Positions 37,187 through 46,569 of a stretch of DNA of 64,000 nucleotides are shown in pieces (the first letter of the stretch is position 1; every line of letters begins with the position of its first letter). The translations under genes and the position numbers were made by a program. Under the pieces are notes generated by a model. The model was not told the DNA's origin, ran no database searches, and saw only the letters and a list, made by a program, of their open reading frames with translations. Source of the DNA: Azospira restricta (GTDB lineage Bacteria; Pseudomonadota; Gammaproteobacteria; Burkholderiales; Rhodocyclaceae); assembly GCF_016858125.1 (NCBI RefSeq), contig NZ_CP064781.1, positions 2,427,501 through 2,491,500 on the forward strand, read 5' to 3'.

Positions 37187-37215
37187 AAAAAAACGCCGTC
37201 CCGCGGGACGGCGTT
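37187..37215 (-). terminator. Rho-independent terminator of the ETF-QO gene
   Basis: Stem AACGCCGTCCC (37192-37202) with GGGACGGCGTT (37205-37215). On the minus strand it is followed by a T-run (the A-run at 37187-37193). It lies between the convergent HDOD and ETF-QO genes. Confidence 0.85.
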
Positions 37216-37232
37216 GTCGTTGATGGCGCCGC

Positions 37233-38879
37233 TCACATGTTCGGGTAGTTCGGCCCCTCGCCGCCCTGCGGCACGACCCAGACGATGTTCTGCGTCGGAT
37301 CCTTGATGTCGCAGGTCTTGCAGTGCACGCAGTTCTGCGCGTTGATCTGCAGGCGCGGATTCTGTCCCGACTCGTCGCGCACGATCTCGTAGACGCCGGC
37401 CGGGCAGTAGCGCTGCTCGGGCGCATCGTAGTCGGCGAGGTTCACGCGGATCGGTACCGCCGCGTCCTTCAGCGTCAGGTGGCAGGGCTGGTCTTCCTCG
37501 TGGTTGGTGTTGGAGAGGAAGACCGAGGACAGGCGGTCGAAGGAAACGACGCCGTCCGGCTTCGGATAGGCGATCGGCTGACAGTCCGCGGCCTTCTTCA
37601 GTTTGGCGTGGTCGGGGCCGCTGTGGTGCAGCGTCCACGGCGCCTTGCCGCGGAAGACGAGCTGGTCGATGCCGAACATCAGGCCGCCGAGGTGCAGGCC
37701 CTTGGCCATCCACGGCTTGAAGTTGCGCGCGCGGTAGAGTTCGTCGTAGAGCCAGCTCTGTTCGAACTTCTGCGGGAAGGCGGTCAGCTCGTCGCGCTGG
37801 CGCTCGCCGGCGAGCGCCTCGAAGCAGGCTTCCGCCGCCAGCGAGCCGGACTTGATCGCGCAGTGCGAGCCCTTGATGCGCGAGGCGTTGAGGAAGCCGG
37901 CGTCGTCGCCGACCAACACGCCGCCGGGGAAGGTCAGTTTTGGCAGCGACTGCAGGCCGCCGGCGGCGATCGCGCGGGCGCCGTAGGCGATGCGCTTGCC
38001 GCCTGCGAGGAACCTGCGGATTTCCGGGTGCGTCTTGAAGCGCTGGAACTCCTCGTAGGGCGACAGATACGGGTTCTCGTAGCCGAGGCCGACGACGTAG
38101 CCGATCGTCACCTGGTTGTTCTCGAGGTGGTAGAGGAAGCCGCCGCCGTAGGTGTCGGGGTTCAGCGGCCAGCCGCCGGTGTGGATGACCAGGCCTTGCT
38201 GGTGCTGCTCCGGCGCAATCTCCCACAGCTCCTTCAGGCCGATGCCATAGACCTGCGGGTCACGGCCGGCGTTGAGGTCGAATTTCTCCTGCAGCTGCTT
38301 GCCGAGGTGGCCGCGGCAGCCTTCGGCGAAGAACGTGTACTTGGCATGCAGCTCCATGCCGAGCTGGAAGTTCGGGCCCTCGCTGCCGTCCTTGAGGCGG
38401 CCCATGTCGCCGGTGGCGACGCCCATCACCGCGCCGTTCTCGTCGAACAGCACCTCGGCACCGGCGAAGCCGGCATAGACCTCGACGCCGAGCGCCTCGG
38501 CCTGCTGGCCGAGCCAGCGGCAGACGTTGCCGAGCGAGATGACGTAGTTGCCGTGGTTCTGGAAGCAGTCCGGCAGCAGCATGTTCGGCACCTGGCGGGC
38601 GCCGTTCTCGGAGAGCACCAGGAAGCGGTCCTCGCTGACCGCGGCGTTGAGCGGCGCGCCTTCGTCCTTCCAGTTCGGAAACAGTTCGCCGATCGCGCGC
38701 GGATCCATCACCGCACCGGATAGAATGTGGGCGCCGATCTCGGAACCTTTTTCGATCAGGCACACCGAAACCTCCTGCCCGGCTTCGGCTGCCAGCTGCT
38801 TCAAGCGGATCGCCGAGGCCAGCCCGGCCGGGCCGCCGCCGACGATGAGGACGTCGAATTCCATCGCTTCGCGTTGCAT
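37233..38879 (-). CDS. Electron transfer flavoprotein-ubiquinone oxidoreductase
   Basis: A 548-residue ETF-QO, which passes electrons from ETF to the quinone pool at the inner membrane. The FAD-binding N-terminus is DVLIVGGGPAGLASAIRLK. It has the quinone/membrane region around GWPLNPDTYGGGFLYHLENN and VGDDAGFLNASRIKGSHCAI. The C-terminal [4Fe-4S] domain has cysteines in CPAGVYEI and CVHCKTCDIKDPTQNIVW. GAGGAGAGAGA precedes the ATG at 38879; a second in-frame ATG follows five codons later. Divergent from a thioesterase gene with the shared operator between them, so it belongs with etfBA functionally and probably regulatorily. Confidence 0.95.
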   Translation of the reverse strand: MQREAMEFDVLIVGGGPAGLASAIRLKQLAAEAGQEVSVCLIEKGSEIGAHILSGAVMDPRAIGELFPNWKDEGAPLNAAVSEDRFLVLSENGARQVPNMLLPDCFQNHGNYVISLGNVCRWLGQQAEALGVEVYAGFAGAEVLFDENGAVMGVATGDMGRLKDGSEGPNFQLGMELHAKYTFFAEGCRGHLGKQLQEKFDLNAGRDPQVYGIGLKELWEIAPEQHQQGLVIHTGGWPLNPDTYGGGFLYHLENNQVTIGYVVGLGYENPYLSPYEEFQRFKTHPEIRRFLAGGKRIAYGARAIAAGGLQSLPKLTFPGGVLVGDDAGFLNASRIKGSHCAIKSGSLAAEACFEALAGERQRDELTAFPQKFEQSWLYDELYRARNFKPWMAKGLHLGGLMFGIDQLVFRGKAPWTLHHSGPDHAKLKKAADCQPIAYPKPDGVVSFDRLSSVFLSNTNHEEDQPCHLTLKDAAVPIRVNLADYDAPEQRYCPAGVYEIVRDESGQNPRLQINAQNCVHCKTCDIKDPTQNIVWVVPQGGEGPNYPNM

Positions 38880-38922
38880 GTTCTCTCTCTCCTCGAATTT
38901 TTGTTATGCTGCACGAAATGCA

Positions 38923-38940
38923 CAATACGGTAACGTATGG
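38923..38940. promoter_or_regulatory. TetR operator candidate between ETF-QO and thioesterase genes
   Basis: CAATACGGTAACGTATGG at 38923-38940 contains the near-perfect palindrome ATACGGTAACGTAT. On the other strand it reads CCATACGTTACCGTATTG, which matches site 1 of the tetR-etfB gap at most positions. It lies mid-way in a 102-base divergent promoter region. Confidence 0.65.
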
Positions 38941-38981
38941 TAGCAAATTTCCGCAAGCGATCAAGTGCGAGAATAAAGGAC

Positions 38982-39395
38982 ATGGAGACAAGACACCCCC
39001 ACCGCAAGCTGGTACAGACCTGCCTGATCCCCATCCGCTGGGGCGACATGGACGCCTACGGGCACGTGAACAACACGATCTATTTCCGCTACATGGAGCA
39101 GGCGCGCTGCGAATGGCTGGAGGCGCTCGGCTACAAGGTGGCGCCCGAGGGGCAGGCGCCGGTGATCATCAACGCCGCGTGCACCTTCCTCGTGCCGATG
39201 ACCTATCCGGGAACGGTCGAGGTCCGGCTGTACGCCGGCCACGTCGGCCGCTCCAGCGTGGAAACCCATTACGAACTGCGCGTCGTCGGCGAGGACACCC
39301 TCTATTCGGAAGGGGCGTCGAAGATCGTCTGGATGGACACGGCCACCGGCAAGTCGGTGCCGATCCCGGACGCGCTGCGCGCAGTCGTGTCCTGA
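38982..39395 (+). CDS. Acyl-CoA thioesterase (hotdog, 4HBT type)
   Basis: A 137-residue single-hotdog thioesterase. The family motif [20 protein letters not shown] (residues 17-36) contains the catalytic Asp. The strand [20 protein letters not shown] follows. AAAGGA precedes the ATG at 38982, which is preferred over an upstream in-frame ATG that would overlap the operator. It hydrolyses acyl-CoA to acid and CoA; the chain length is not predictable. It lies 28 bases before the acetoacetyl-CoA synthetase gene, likely one operon. Confidence 0.9.
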   Translation: METRHPHRKLVQTCLIPIRWGDMDAYGHVNNTIYFRYMEQARCEWLEALGYKVAPEGQAPVIINAACTFLVPMTYPGTVEVRLYAGHVGRSSVETHYELRVVGEDTLYSEGASKIVWMDTATGKSVPIPDALRAVVS

Positions 39396-39423
39396 CAAAC
39401 CAATAAAGATGGAGGAGACAACG

Positions 39424-41406
<1,983 letters not shown>

Positions 41407-41463
41407 ACATCACGCGAAGGAGGCGGCGGAAGCGCCGCGACCGGGCCGCCGCAAGAGGAGGGG

Positions 41464-41676
41464 CTATTGCGGCGGTTCGTCCTTCTCGCGCGCTTCCGCC
41501 TTGAGCTTGTCGCCGATCGGATCGTCGGGATTGACCATCAACACCGACAGCATCAGCATCAGCAACGGGAACAGCGTCATCGCGACGGCATCGAGGGAGC
41601 CCGTTCCCACCGCCATGATCGCCGGCAGCACCACCATGCCCGTGCCGAGGAACTTCATCAGGGCTTCTTTCGCCAT
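41464..41676 (-). CDS. Small two-helix membrane protein
   Basis: A 70-residue protein with two hydrophobic segments (GTGMVVLPAIMAVGTGSLDA and MTLFPLLMLMLSVLMVN) and a charged hydrophilic tail ending EKDEPPQ. GGGAGG lies six bases before the ATG, which supports it as a real gene. Not recognised; no operon partner. Confidence 0.6.
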   Translation of the reverse strand: MAKEALMKFLGTGMVVLPAIMAVGTGSLDAVAMTLFPLLMLMLSVLMVNPDDPIGDKLKAEAREKDEPPQ

Positions 41677-41843
41677 TTCAGCCTCCCTGCCGCATCCGCG
41701 CGGCTTCTGTCGGGGCGGCCCGTGGGCCGGGGCGGGCTTATCAAGGAATCGAAAAGCCTTCAGTCAATTTGTTTATAGGCGATCCGTGAAGTTCCTGCGC
41801 ATCAGGATTTTCTATTCCGACGGAATCACGATGCGCGCGCTGC

Positions 41844-42257
41844 TCAGCCGAGCAGCGTGACCACCACTTCGCGCCGATGGCCCTGCGCCCGGTGCTCGAA
41901 CAGGTAGATTCCCTGCCAGGTACCGAGCAGCAGCCGGCCGCCGGCGAAGGGCACCGACACCGAGACCCCGGTCAGCAGCGAACGGGCATGTGCCGCCATG
42001 TCGTCGTCGCCTTCGAGGTCGTGCCGGTAGGCCGGGTCGCCGTCCGGCGCCCAGCGCTGCAGCAGCGTTTCCAGATCGCGGCGCACCGTGGCGTCGGCGT
42101 TCTCGGTGATCGCCAGCCCGCAGCTGGTGTGGCGGACGAAGACATGGGCGACGCCGGCGGCGATCGCCGACTCGCGTACCCGCGCGGCGACCTCGCCGGT
42201 GATGTCGAGCGATTCGCGGGCGCGGGTGATGAAGTGCAGGGTGTGTTGCTCGGCCAT
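41844..42257 (-). CDS. YjbQ/UPF0047 family protein
   Basis: A 137-residue protein of the YjbQ family. The signature lies in the His/Cys-containing FVRHTSCGLAITENADATVR (residues about 40-59), with DPAYRHDLEGDDDMAAHARS and LLLGTWQGIYLFEHRAQGHR following. YjbQ of E. coli has thiamine-phosphate-synthase side activity; the physiological role is not settled. It lies 39 bases downstream of the EamA transporter gene on the same strand. Confidence 0.92.
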   Translation of the reverse strand: MAEQHTLHFITRARESLDITGEVAARVRESAIAAGVAHVFVRHTSCGLAITENADATVRRDLETLLQRWAPDGDPAYRHDLEGDDDMAAHARSLLTGVSVSVPFAGGRLLLGTWQGIYLFEHRAQGHRREVVVTLLG

Positions 42258-42296
42258 GTCAGCACCTTGCCTCGCCGCGCGCCATCATCCCGTTCC

Positions 42297-43193
42297 TCAT
42301 GCCTTCTTGCCCTGCGGCAGATTCACCAGCACGATGCCGGCCGCCACGCAGCCGGCGGCGAGCAGGAAGCTCGGCGTCAGCGGATCGTCGAGGAAGAGCA
42401 CGCCGAAGGCGACGCCGAACAGCGGCGTGAGGAAGGAGAACACCATCAGCCGGCCGACCAGGTAGGTCTGCAGCAGCCAGAACCAGGCGAGATAGCTGGC
42501 GAAGGCGACGATCACCCCCTGGTAGGCGAGCGCCAGCAGCACCGGGAGGCTGAGCCGGGTGATTCCGGCCTCGCCGAGCAGCGGCGACAGCGGCAGCATG
42601 ACGACGGCGGAAACGGCGAGTTGGTACCCCAGCACCTTGCTGGCGCTGATCCGCGAGAGTCCGCTGGCGCGGATCAGCACGGTGGTCGCCGCCCAGCCGA
42701 CGGCGGCGAGCAGGCCGAGCAGGTCGCCGAGGAAAGTGCCCGCGGCGCTGCCGCTCTCGCCGAGGAAGCCGGCCGTGATGCCGGCGAAGGCCAGCGCGAT
42801 GCCGGCGAAATGCCGCCAGTGCAGCCGCTCGCCGGGAACACACCAATGCAGCCCGAGTACCGTCAAGCACGGCGCGGTATAGAGAAAGACGATCATCCGC
42901 GAGGCGGTGGTGTGCGCCAGCCCGGCATAGATGAAGACGAATTCCACTGCGAACAGCGCGCCGGCCAGCAGGCCCAGGCGCGCCGTACCGTCCGCCTGCA
43001 GCAGCGGCAGGCCGCGCCAGCGCGCCCACAGCATCAGCAGCGCCAGCCCGACGAGGGAGCGGATGCCCGACTGCAGCACCGGGCTGATGCCGTCGATGGC
43101 GATCTTGATGGTCACCTGCTGGAAGCCCCAGATCGCGCAGAGCAGGATCATCAGGGCAAAGGCGGAGGCGCCGGGCGGGTGGCGTGAATTCAT
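42297..43193 (-). CDS. EamA/DMT-family transporter
   Basis: A 298-residue ten-helix drug/metabolite transporter with two EamA repeats. Marks: [40 protein letters not shown], and the second-repeat end [20 protein letters not shown]. Divergent from lexA. Its start is 30 bases from the LexA box (43223-43238), so it might also come under LexA control. Substrate unknown. Confidence 0.88.
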   Translation of the reverse strand: MNSRHPPGASAFALMILLCAIWGFQQVTIKIAIDGISPVLQSGIRSLVGLALLMLWARWRGLPLLQADGTARLGLLAGALFAVEFVFIYAGLAHTTASRMIVFLYTAPCLTVLGLHWCVPGERLHWRHFAGIALAFAGITAGFLGESGSAAGTFLGDLLGLLAAVGWAATTVLIRASGLSRISASKVLGYQLAVSAVVMLPLSPLLGEAGITRLSLPVLLALAYQGVIVAFASYLAWFWLLQTYLVGRLMVFSFLTPLFGVAFGVLFLDDPLTPSFLLAAGCVAAGIVLVNLPQGKKA

Positions 43194-43222
43194 TGTCGGG
43201 GCGCTTGCTTTTTGGTTGTTTG

Positions 43223-43238
43223 CTGTATAAGAATACAG
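43223..43238. promoter_or_regulatory. LexA (SOS) box upstream of lexA
   Basis: A perfect CTGT-N8-ACAG site, CTGTATAAGAATACAG, 37 bases upstream of the lexA start. It implies LexA autoregulation and control of the lexA-imuA-imuB operon. Confidence 0.92.
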
Positions 43239-43274
43239 TATGTGATTATTTCCAGCATTCCGGAGCGTGCGATC

Positions 43275-43877
43275 ATGACCAAGCTTACCCCCAGGCAGCA
43301 GGAAATCCTCGATTTCATCCGCAATACGGTCGAAGTCCTCGGCGCGCCGCCGACGCGGGCGGAGATCTCGTCGGCCTTCGGTTTCGCGTCGCCCAACGCC
43401 GCCGAGGAGCACCTCAAGGCGCTCGCCAAGAAAGGCAGCATCGTCCTCGAACCGGGCGCCGCACGCGGCATCCGGCTGGTCGAGCAGCTCGGCCTGCCGT
43501 TGATCGGCACGGTCGCCGCCGGCAGCCCGATCCTCGCCGTCGAGAACGTCCTCGGCCGCTACGCGCTCGATGCGCATCTCTTTTCGCCGCGCGCCGATTT
43601 CCTGCTGCGCGTGCGCGGCCTGTCGATGATCAACGCCGGCATCTTCGACGGCGACCTGCTCGCCGTGCATCGCACCCCCGAGGCGCGCGACGGCCAGATC
43701 GTCGTCGCCCGCCTGCAGGAGGAGGTGACGGTCAAGCGCCTGCGCCGCCACGGTCCGGTGGTCGAACTGGTCGCCGAGAACCCCGACTTCGAGCCGATCA
43801 TCGTCGACACGCGCAAGGAGGAAGTCGCCATCGAAGGCATCGCCGTCGGCCTGATCCGGGGCAGCGAGGCGCTCTGA
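43275..43877 (+). CDS. lexA: LexA repressor
   Basis: A 200-residue SOS repressor. A winged helix-turn-helix (residues 1-70; [20 protein letters not shown], then [12 protein letters not shown]) is followed by the S24 autoprotease domain. The cleavage site is Ala82-Gly83 (VAAGSP), the nucleophile Ser117 ([10 protein letters not shown]) and the general base Lys154 (VTVKRL). Start MTKLTPRQQ at 43275. The stop overlaps the imuA start (TGATG), so damage tolerance genes are co-expressed with their repressor. Confidence 0.95.
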   Translation: MTKLTPRQQEILDFIRNTVEVLGAPPTRAEISSAFGFASPNAAEEHLKALAKKGSIVLEPGAARGIRLVEQLGLPLIGTVAAGSPILAVENVLGRYALDAHLFSPRADFLLRVRGLSMINAGIFDGDLLAVHRTPEARDGQIVVARLQEEVTVKRLRRHGPVVELVAENPDFEPIIVDTRKEEVAIEGIAVGLIRGSEAL

Positions 43878-44620
43878 TGTCCGCCGGCGCCGCCGCTGCC
43901 GCCGGGCAGCCCGACCTTGCCGACGTCCTCGCGCGCAGCGACGTCTGGCGCGGCGATACGCTGGCGCAGGCGCCGCTGCCCGGCGTGCCCAGCGGCTTCG
44001 GCGAACTCGACGCCGAGCTGCCGGGCGCCGGCTGGCCGCGCGGCGGGCTGGTCGAGCTGCTGCCCGAGCGCCGGGGAATCGGCGAAATGGCGCTGCTGAT
44101 GCCGGCGCTGGCCCGCATCTCCAGCGCAGAGCTGGCCTGGGTGGTCTGCGTGGCGCCACCGCTGCCGCCCTATGCGCCGGCCTGGGCCGCTGCCGGCGTC
44201 TCGCTGTCGCGCCTCCTGGTCACCCGCGCCGCCGGCGGCGATGCCGCCTGGGCCTGTGCCCGCGCGCTCGAGGCCGACGGCGTCGGCGCGCTGGTCGCCT
44301 GGCTGCCGGCGGCCGACGCGTCGACGCTGCGCCGCCTGCAACTGCTGGCCGAAAAGAGCCGCACGCTGATCTTCCTCTTCCGCCCGGCCGCCGCCGTCCG
44401 GGAGTCCTCGCCGGCGCCGCTGCGCATCGCGCTGGCGGCGGGCCGGACCGCCGGCCGCCTCTCGCTCAACCTGCTCAAGCGGCGCGGCGGCGCCCGTGCC
44501 GCACCGCTCGAACTCGACCTGGCGCGCCCCGCGCCGCTGTCGTCCGCGTTCCATGTTGTGGCTGGCGCTGCGCCTTCCGCTGCTGCCGCTCGAAGTCTTT
44601 CCCCAGCGGCCGCCGCCTAG
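43877..44620 (+). CDS. imuA: ImuA, translesion synthesis accessory protein
   Basis: A 247-residue RecA-fold/SulA-like protein of the ImuA family. It contains LPGVPSGFGELDAELPGAGW then PRGGLVELLPERRGIGEMALL, LAWVVCVAPPLPPYAPAWAAAG and a C-terminal LSLNLLKRRGGARAAPLELDL. It works with ImuB and DnaE2 in induced mutagenesis. The start is coupled to the lexA stop, and the end overlaps imuB by 68 bases. Confidence 0.9.
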   Translation: MSAGAAAAAGQPDLADVLARSDVWRGDTLAQAPLPGVPSGFGELDAELPGAGWPRGGLVELLPERRGIGEMALLMPALARISSAELAWVVCVAPPLPPYAPAWAAAGVSLSRLLVTRAAGGDAAWACARALEADGVGALVAWLPAADASTLRRLQLLAEKSRTLIFLFRPAAAVRESSPAPLRIALAAGRTAGRLSLNLLKRRGGARAAPLELDLARPAPLSSAFHVVAGAAPSAAAARSLSPAAAA

Positions 44621-45983
44621 CGCCGTCATCGCCAGCGAACGCATCGTCGCCTGCGATCCGTCGGCGACGCAGGGAGGCGTTTGCCCGGGGATGCGGCTGG
44701 CCGATGCCTGGGCCTTGTTGCCCGGGCTGACGGTCTGCGAGCGCAGCGGGGAACGGGAGCAGCGGCAACTCGCGGCGCTGGCCTGCTGGTCCGGACGCTT
44801 CACTTCCGAGGTCTGCCTGCAGCCGCCCGCGGCGCTGCTGCTCGAGATTTCCGGCTCGCTTCGCCTCTTCGGCGGCCTCGCTGCGCTCTGCGCGCAGGTC
44901 GAGAGCGGCTGTGCGGCGCAGGGGCATGCGGCGGCGATCGCCGTCGCGCCGACGCCGCTCGCCGCCCTCTGGCTCGCGGCGGAAAAGCCGGGCAGCCGCT
45001 GCCTGTCGCCGGCGGCCCTGCCGGCCGCGCTCGCCGATCTGTCGCTGGCCGTGCTCGACCTGCCGCCGGCGCAGGCCGCGCGCGCTGCCGGTTTCGGCGT
45101 GCGCTCGCTGGGCGAACTGCTGCGCCTGCCGCGCGCCGGCCTGGCGCGCCGGCTCGGCGCCGCGGCGGTGACGACGCTGGCCCGCGGCCTCGGCGAGGTC
45201 GCCGATCCGCGGCCGCGTTTCGCTTTCCCCGATACCTTCGCCGAGCATCTGGAGTTGCCGGCGCGCGTGCACGATGCCGAAAGCCTGTTGTTCGCGGCAC
45301 GGCGCCTGCTGCAGCGCTGCTGCGGCTGGCTGGCGGCGCGCGCCGCAGGCGTCCGCGAACTGCGGTTGGAGATGGCGCACGAGCGGCATGAACGGCAGCC
45401 GGCGAGCGCGCTGGAGCTGCACTTCGCTGCGCCGACCCGCGACGGCGAGCGCATCGAGCGCGTCCTGCGCGAGCGTCTCGGCCGCCTGGCGCTGACGGCA
45501 CCGGTGATCGCGCTGCGCCTCGTCGCCGAGCGCGTCGAGGCGCTCGGCGGGCGCGAACGCGGCCTGTTCGGCGATGCCGCGGGCGGGGAGGGGGTGGCGA
45601 TGCTGGTCGAGCGCCTGCAGGCCCGCCTTGGCAGCGAGGCGGTGCAGGGGCTGGCGGCGCTGCCGGCGCATCGTCCGGAATGCGCCTCGCGTTTGGTGCC
45701 GCCCGGCGCGGGGAGCGCTGTGCCGGCGGCAGGGGCGCGCCCCTGCTGGCTGCTGCCGCAAGCGGAGCCACTGGCCGAGGTCGGCGGCCGGCCGCAGCGC
45801 GGCGGTCCGCTCGAACTGCTCAGCGGACCGGAGCGGATCGAAAGCGGCTGGTGGGACGAAGGCGAGGCAGGGGCGGTCGGCGACGTGCGGCGGGACTATT
45901 TCGTTGCCCTGTCGCCCCGCCGCGAATGGCTATGGATTTTCCGCAGCGCACAAGGATGGTTCCTGCACGGCCTTTTTTCCTGA
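44553..45983 (+). CDS. imuB: ImuB, inactive Y-family polymerase homologue
   Basis: A 476-residue Y-family polymerase relative. It begins MLWLALRLPLLPLEVFP and has the ImuB-type palm/finger segments ACDPSATQGGVCPGMRLADA and PAALLLEISGSLRLFGGL. The acidic catalytic residues of active Y-family enzymes are not at their places, as expected for ImuB, which serves as a clamp-binding adaptor for DnaE2. The ATG is inside imuA. The C-terminus has the ImuB-type RRDYFVALSPRREWLWIFRS. dnaE2 is separated from it by a bacteriohemerythrin gene. Confidence 0.92.
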   Translation: MLWLALRLPLLPLEVFPQRPPPSAVIASERIVACDPSATQGGVCPGMRLADAWALLPGLTVCERSGEREQRQLAALACWSGRFTSEVCLQPPAALLLEISGSLRLFGGLAALCAQVESGCAAQGHAAAIAVAPTPLAALWLAAEKPGSRCLSPAALPAALADLSLAVLDLPPAQAARAAGFGVRSLGELLRLPRAGLARRLGAAAVTTLARGLGEVADPRPRFAFPDTFAEHLELPARVHDAESLLFAARRLLQRCCGWLAARAAGVRELRLEMAHERHERQPASALELHFAAPTRDGERIERVLRERLGRLALTAPVIALRLVAERVEALGGRERGLFGDAAGGEGVAMLVERLQARLGSEAVQGLAALPAHRPECASRLVPPGAGSAVPAAGARPCWLLPQAEPLAEVGGRPQRGGPLELLSGPERIESGWWDEGEAGAVGDVRRDYFVALSPRREWLWIFRSAQGWFLHGLFS

Positions 45984-45990
45984 AATTTTA

Positions 45991-46020
45991 TTGGCATTTT
46001 CGAGCTCGATTTTCTATATT
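45991..46020 (+). promoter_or_regulatory. Sigma-70 promoter of the bacteriohemerythrin gene
   Basis: TTGGCA (45991-45996), 18 bases, TATATT (46015-46020), in an AT-rich gap after imuB. It gives the hemerythrin gene a leader of about 48 bases and its own transcription inside the SOS cassette. Confidence 0.65.
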
Positions 46021-46074
46021 AGCGGATGTTGTTTTTGATCTGCGTTAAAGCAAAACAGAAAGGAGACAAGGCTC

Positions 46075-46524
46075 ATGGACGAGGTCCCGCATGGCTTGTT
46101 GCCGACCGAACTGATGATCGGCCATCCCGAGGTGGATGCTCAGCACGACGAGATTTTCTGCCGGATCGAGACCCTGAAGGCCGTCATGCTCGAGGACGGC
46201 CAGCCGCATCATGCCGAGTTCGATGCGCTGATCGCCTTCTTCGAGTTGCATTTCGCCACCGAGGAGGCCTGCGCCCAGGCTGCCGGCATCGACTTCTCCG
46301 CGCATGCCCGCGAGCACCTCAAGAGCCTGCGTATCCTGTCCCGTGCGGTTGCCGACCTGCGCGACGGCCGCCTCGACCTGCGCACCTTCCTGCGCTACCT
46401 CGAATACTGGTTCGAGCAGCACATCAACGATTTCGACAAGGCGCTCGGTCACCGCCTCGAGGACGCGCGCGCACGCGGCAGCCGCAGTCTCCGTTCGCCG
46501 GCGGGAATCGGCCTCTCCGCCTGA
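46075..46524 (+). CDS. Bacteriohemerythrin
   Basis: A 149-residue hemerythrin-like four-helix protein binding a non-haem di-iron centre. Ligands appear in order: IGHPEVDAQHDEIF (His, about residues 16-24), HFATEE (His and Glu, about 62-67), HAREHL (His, about 79-83) and FEQHINDFD (His and Asp, about 115-123). In the family it binds O2 reversibly. AAAGGAGACAAGG precedes the ATG. It sits between imuB and dnaE2, with its own promoter, splitting a cassette that is normally contiguous. Confidence 0.9.
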   Translation: MDEVPHGLLPTELMIGHPEVDAQHDEIFCRIETLKAVMLEDGQPHHAEFDALIAFFELHFATEEACAQAAGIDFSAHAREHLKSLRILSRAVADLRDGRLDLRTFLRYLEYWFEQHINDFDKALGHRLEDARARGSRSLRSPAGIGLSA

Positions 46525-46546
46525 TTCTTCCTGCTTGATGAACTTA

Positions 46547-46562
46547 CTGTATTTATATACAG
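46547..46562. promoter_or_regulatory. LexA (SOS) box inside a 32-base inverted repeat at dnaE2
   Basis: CTGTATTTATATACAG is a perfect CTGT-N8-ACAG box. It is the centre of a longer perfect inverted repeat: TGAACTTACTGTAT (46539-46552), four bases, ATACAGTAAGTTCA (46557-46570). The last base of the repeat is the A of the dnaE2 ATG. A -35-like TTGATG lies at 46535-46540. Confidence 0.92.
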
Positions 46563-46569
46563 TAAGTTC

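Noticed and set aside
44553-45983. Active DNA polymerase IV
   Set aside because: The family context and absence of the catalytic carboxylates identify it as ImuB, an adaptor.
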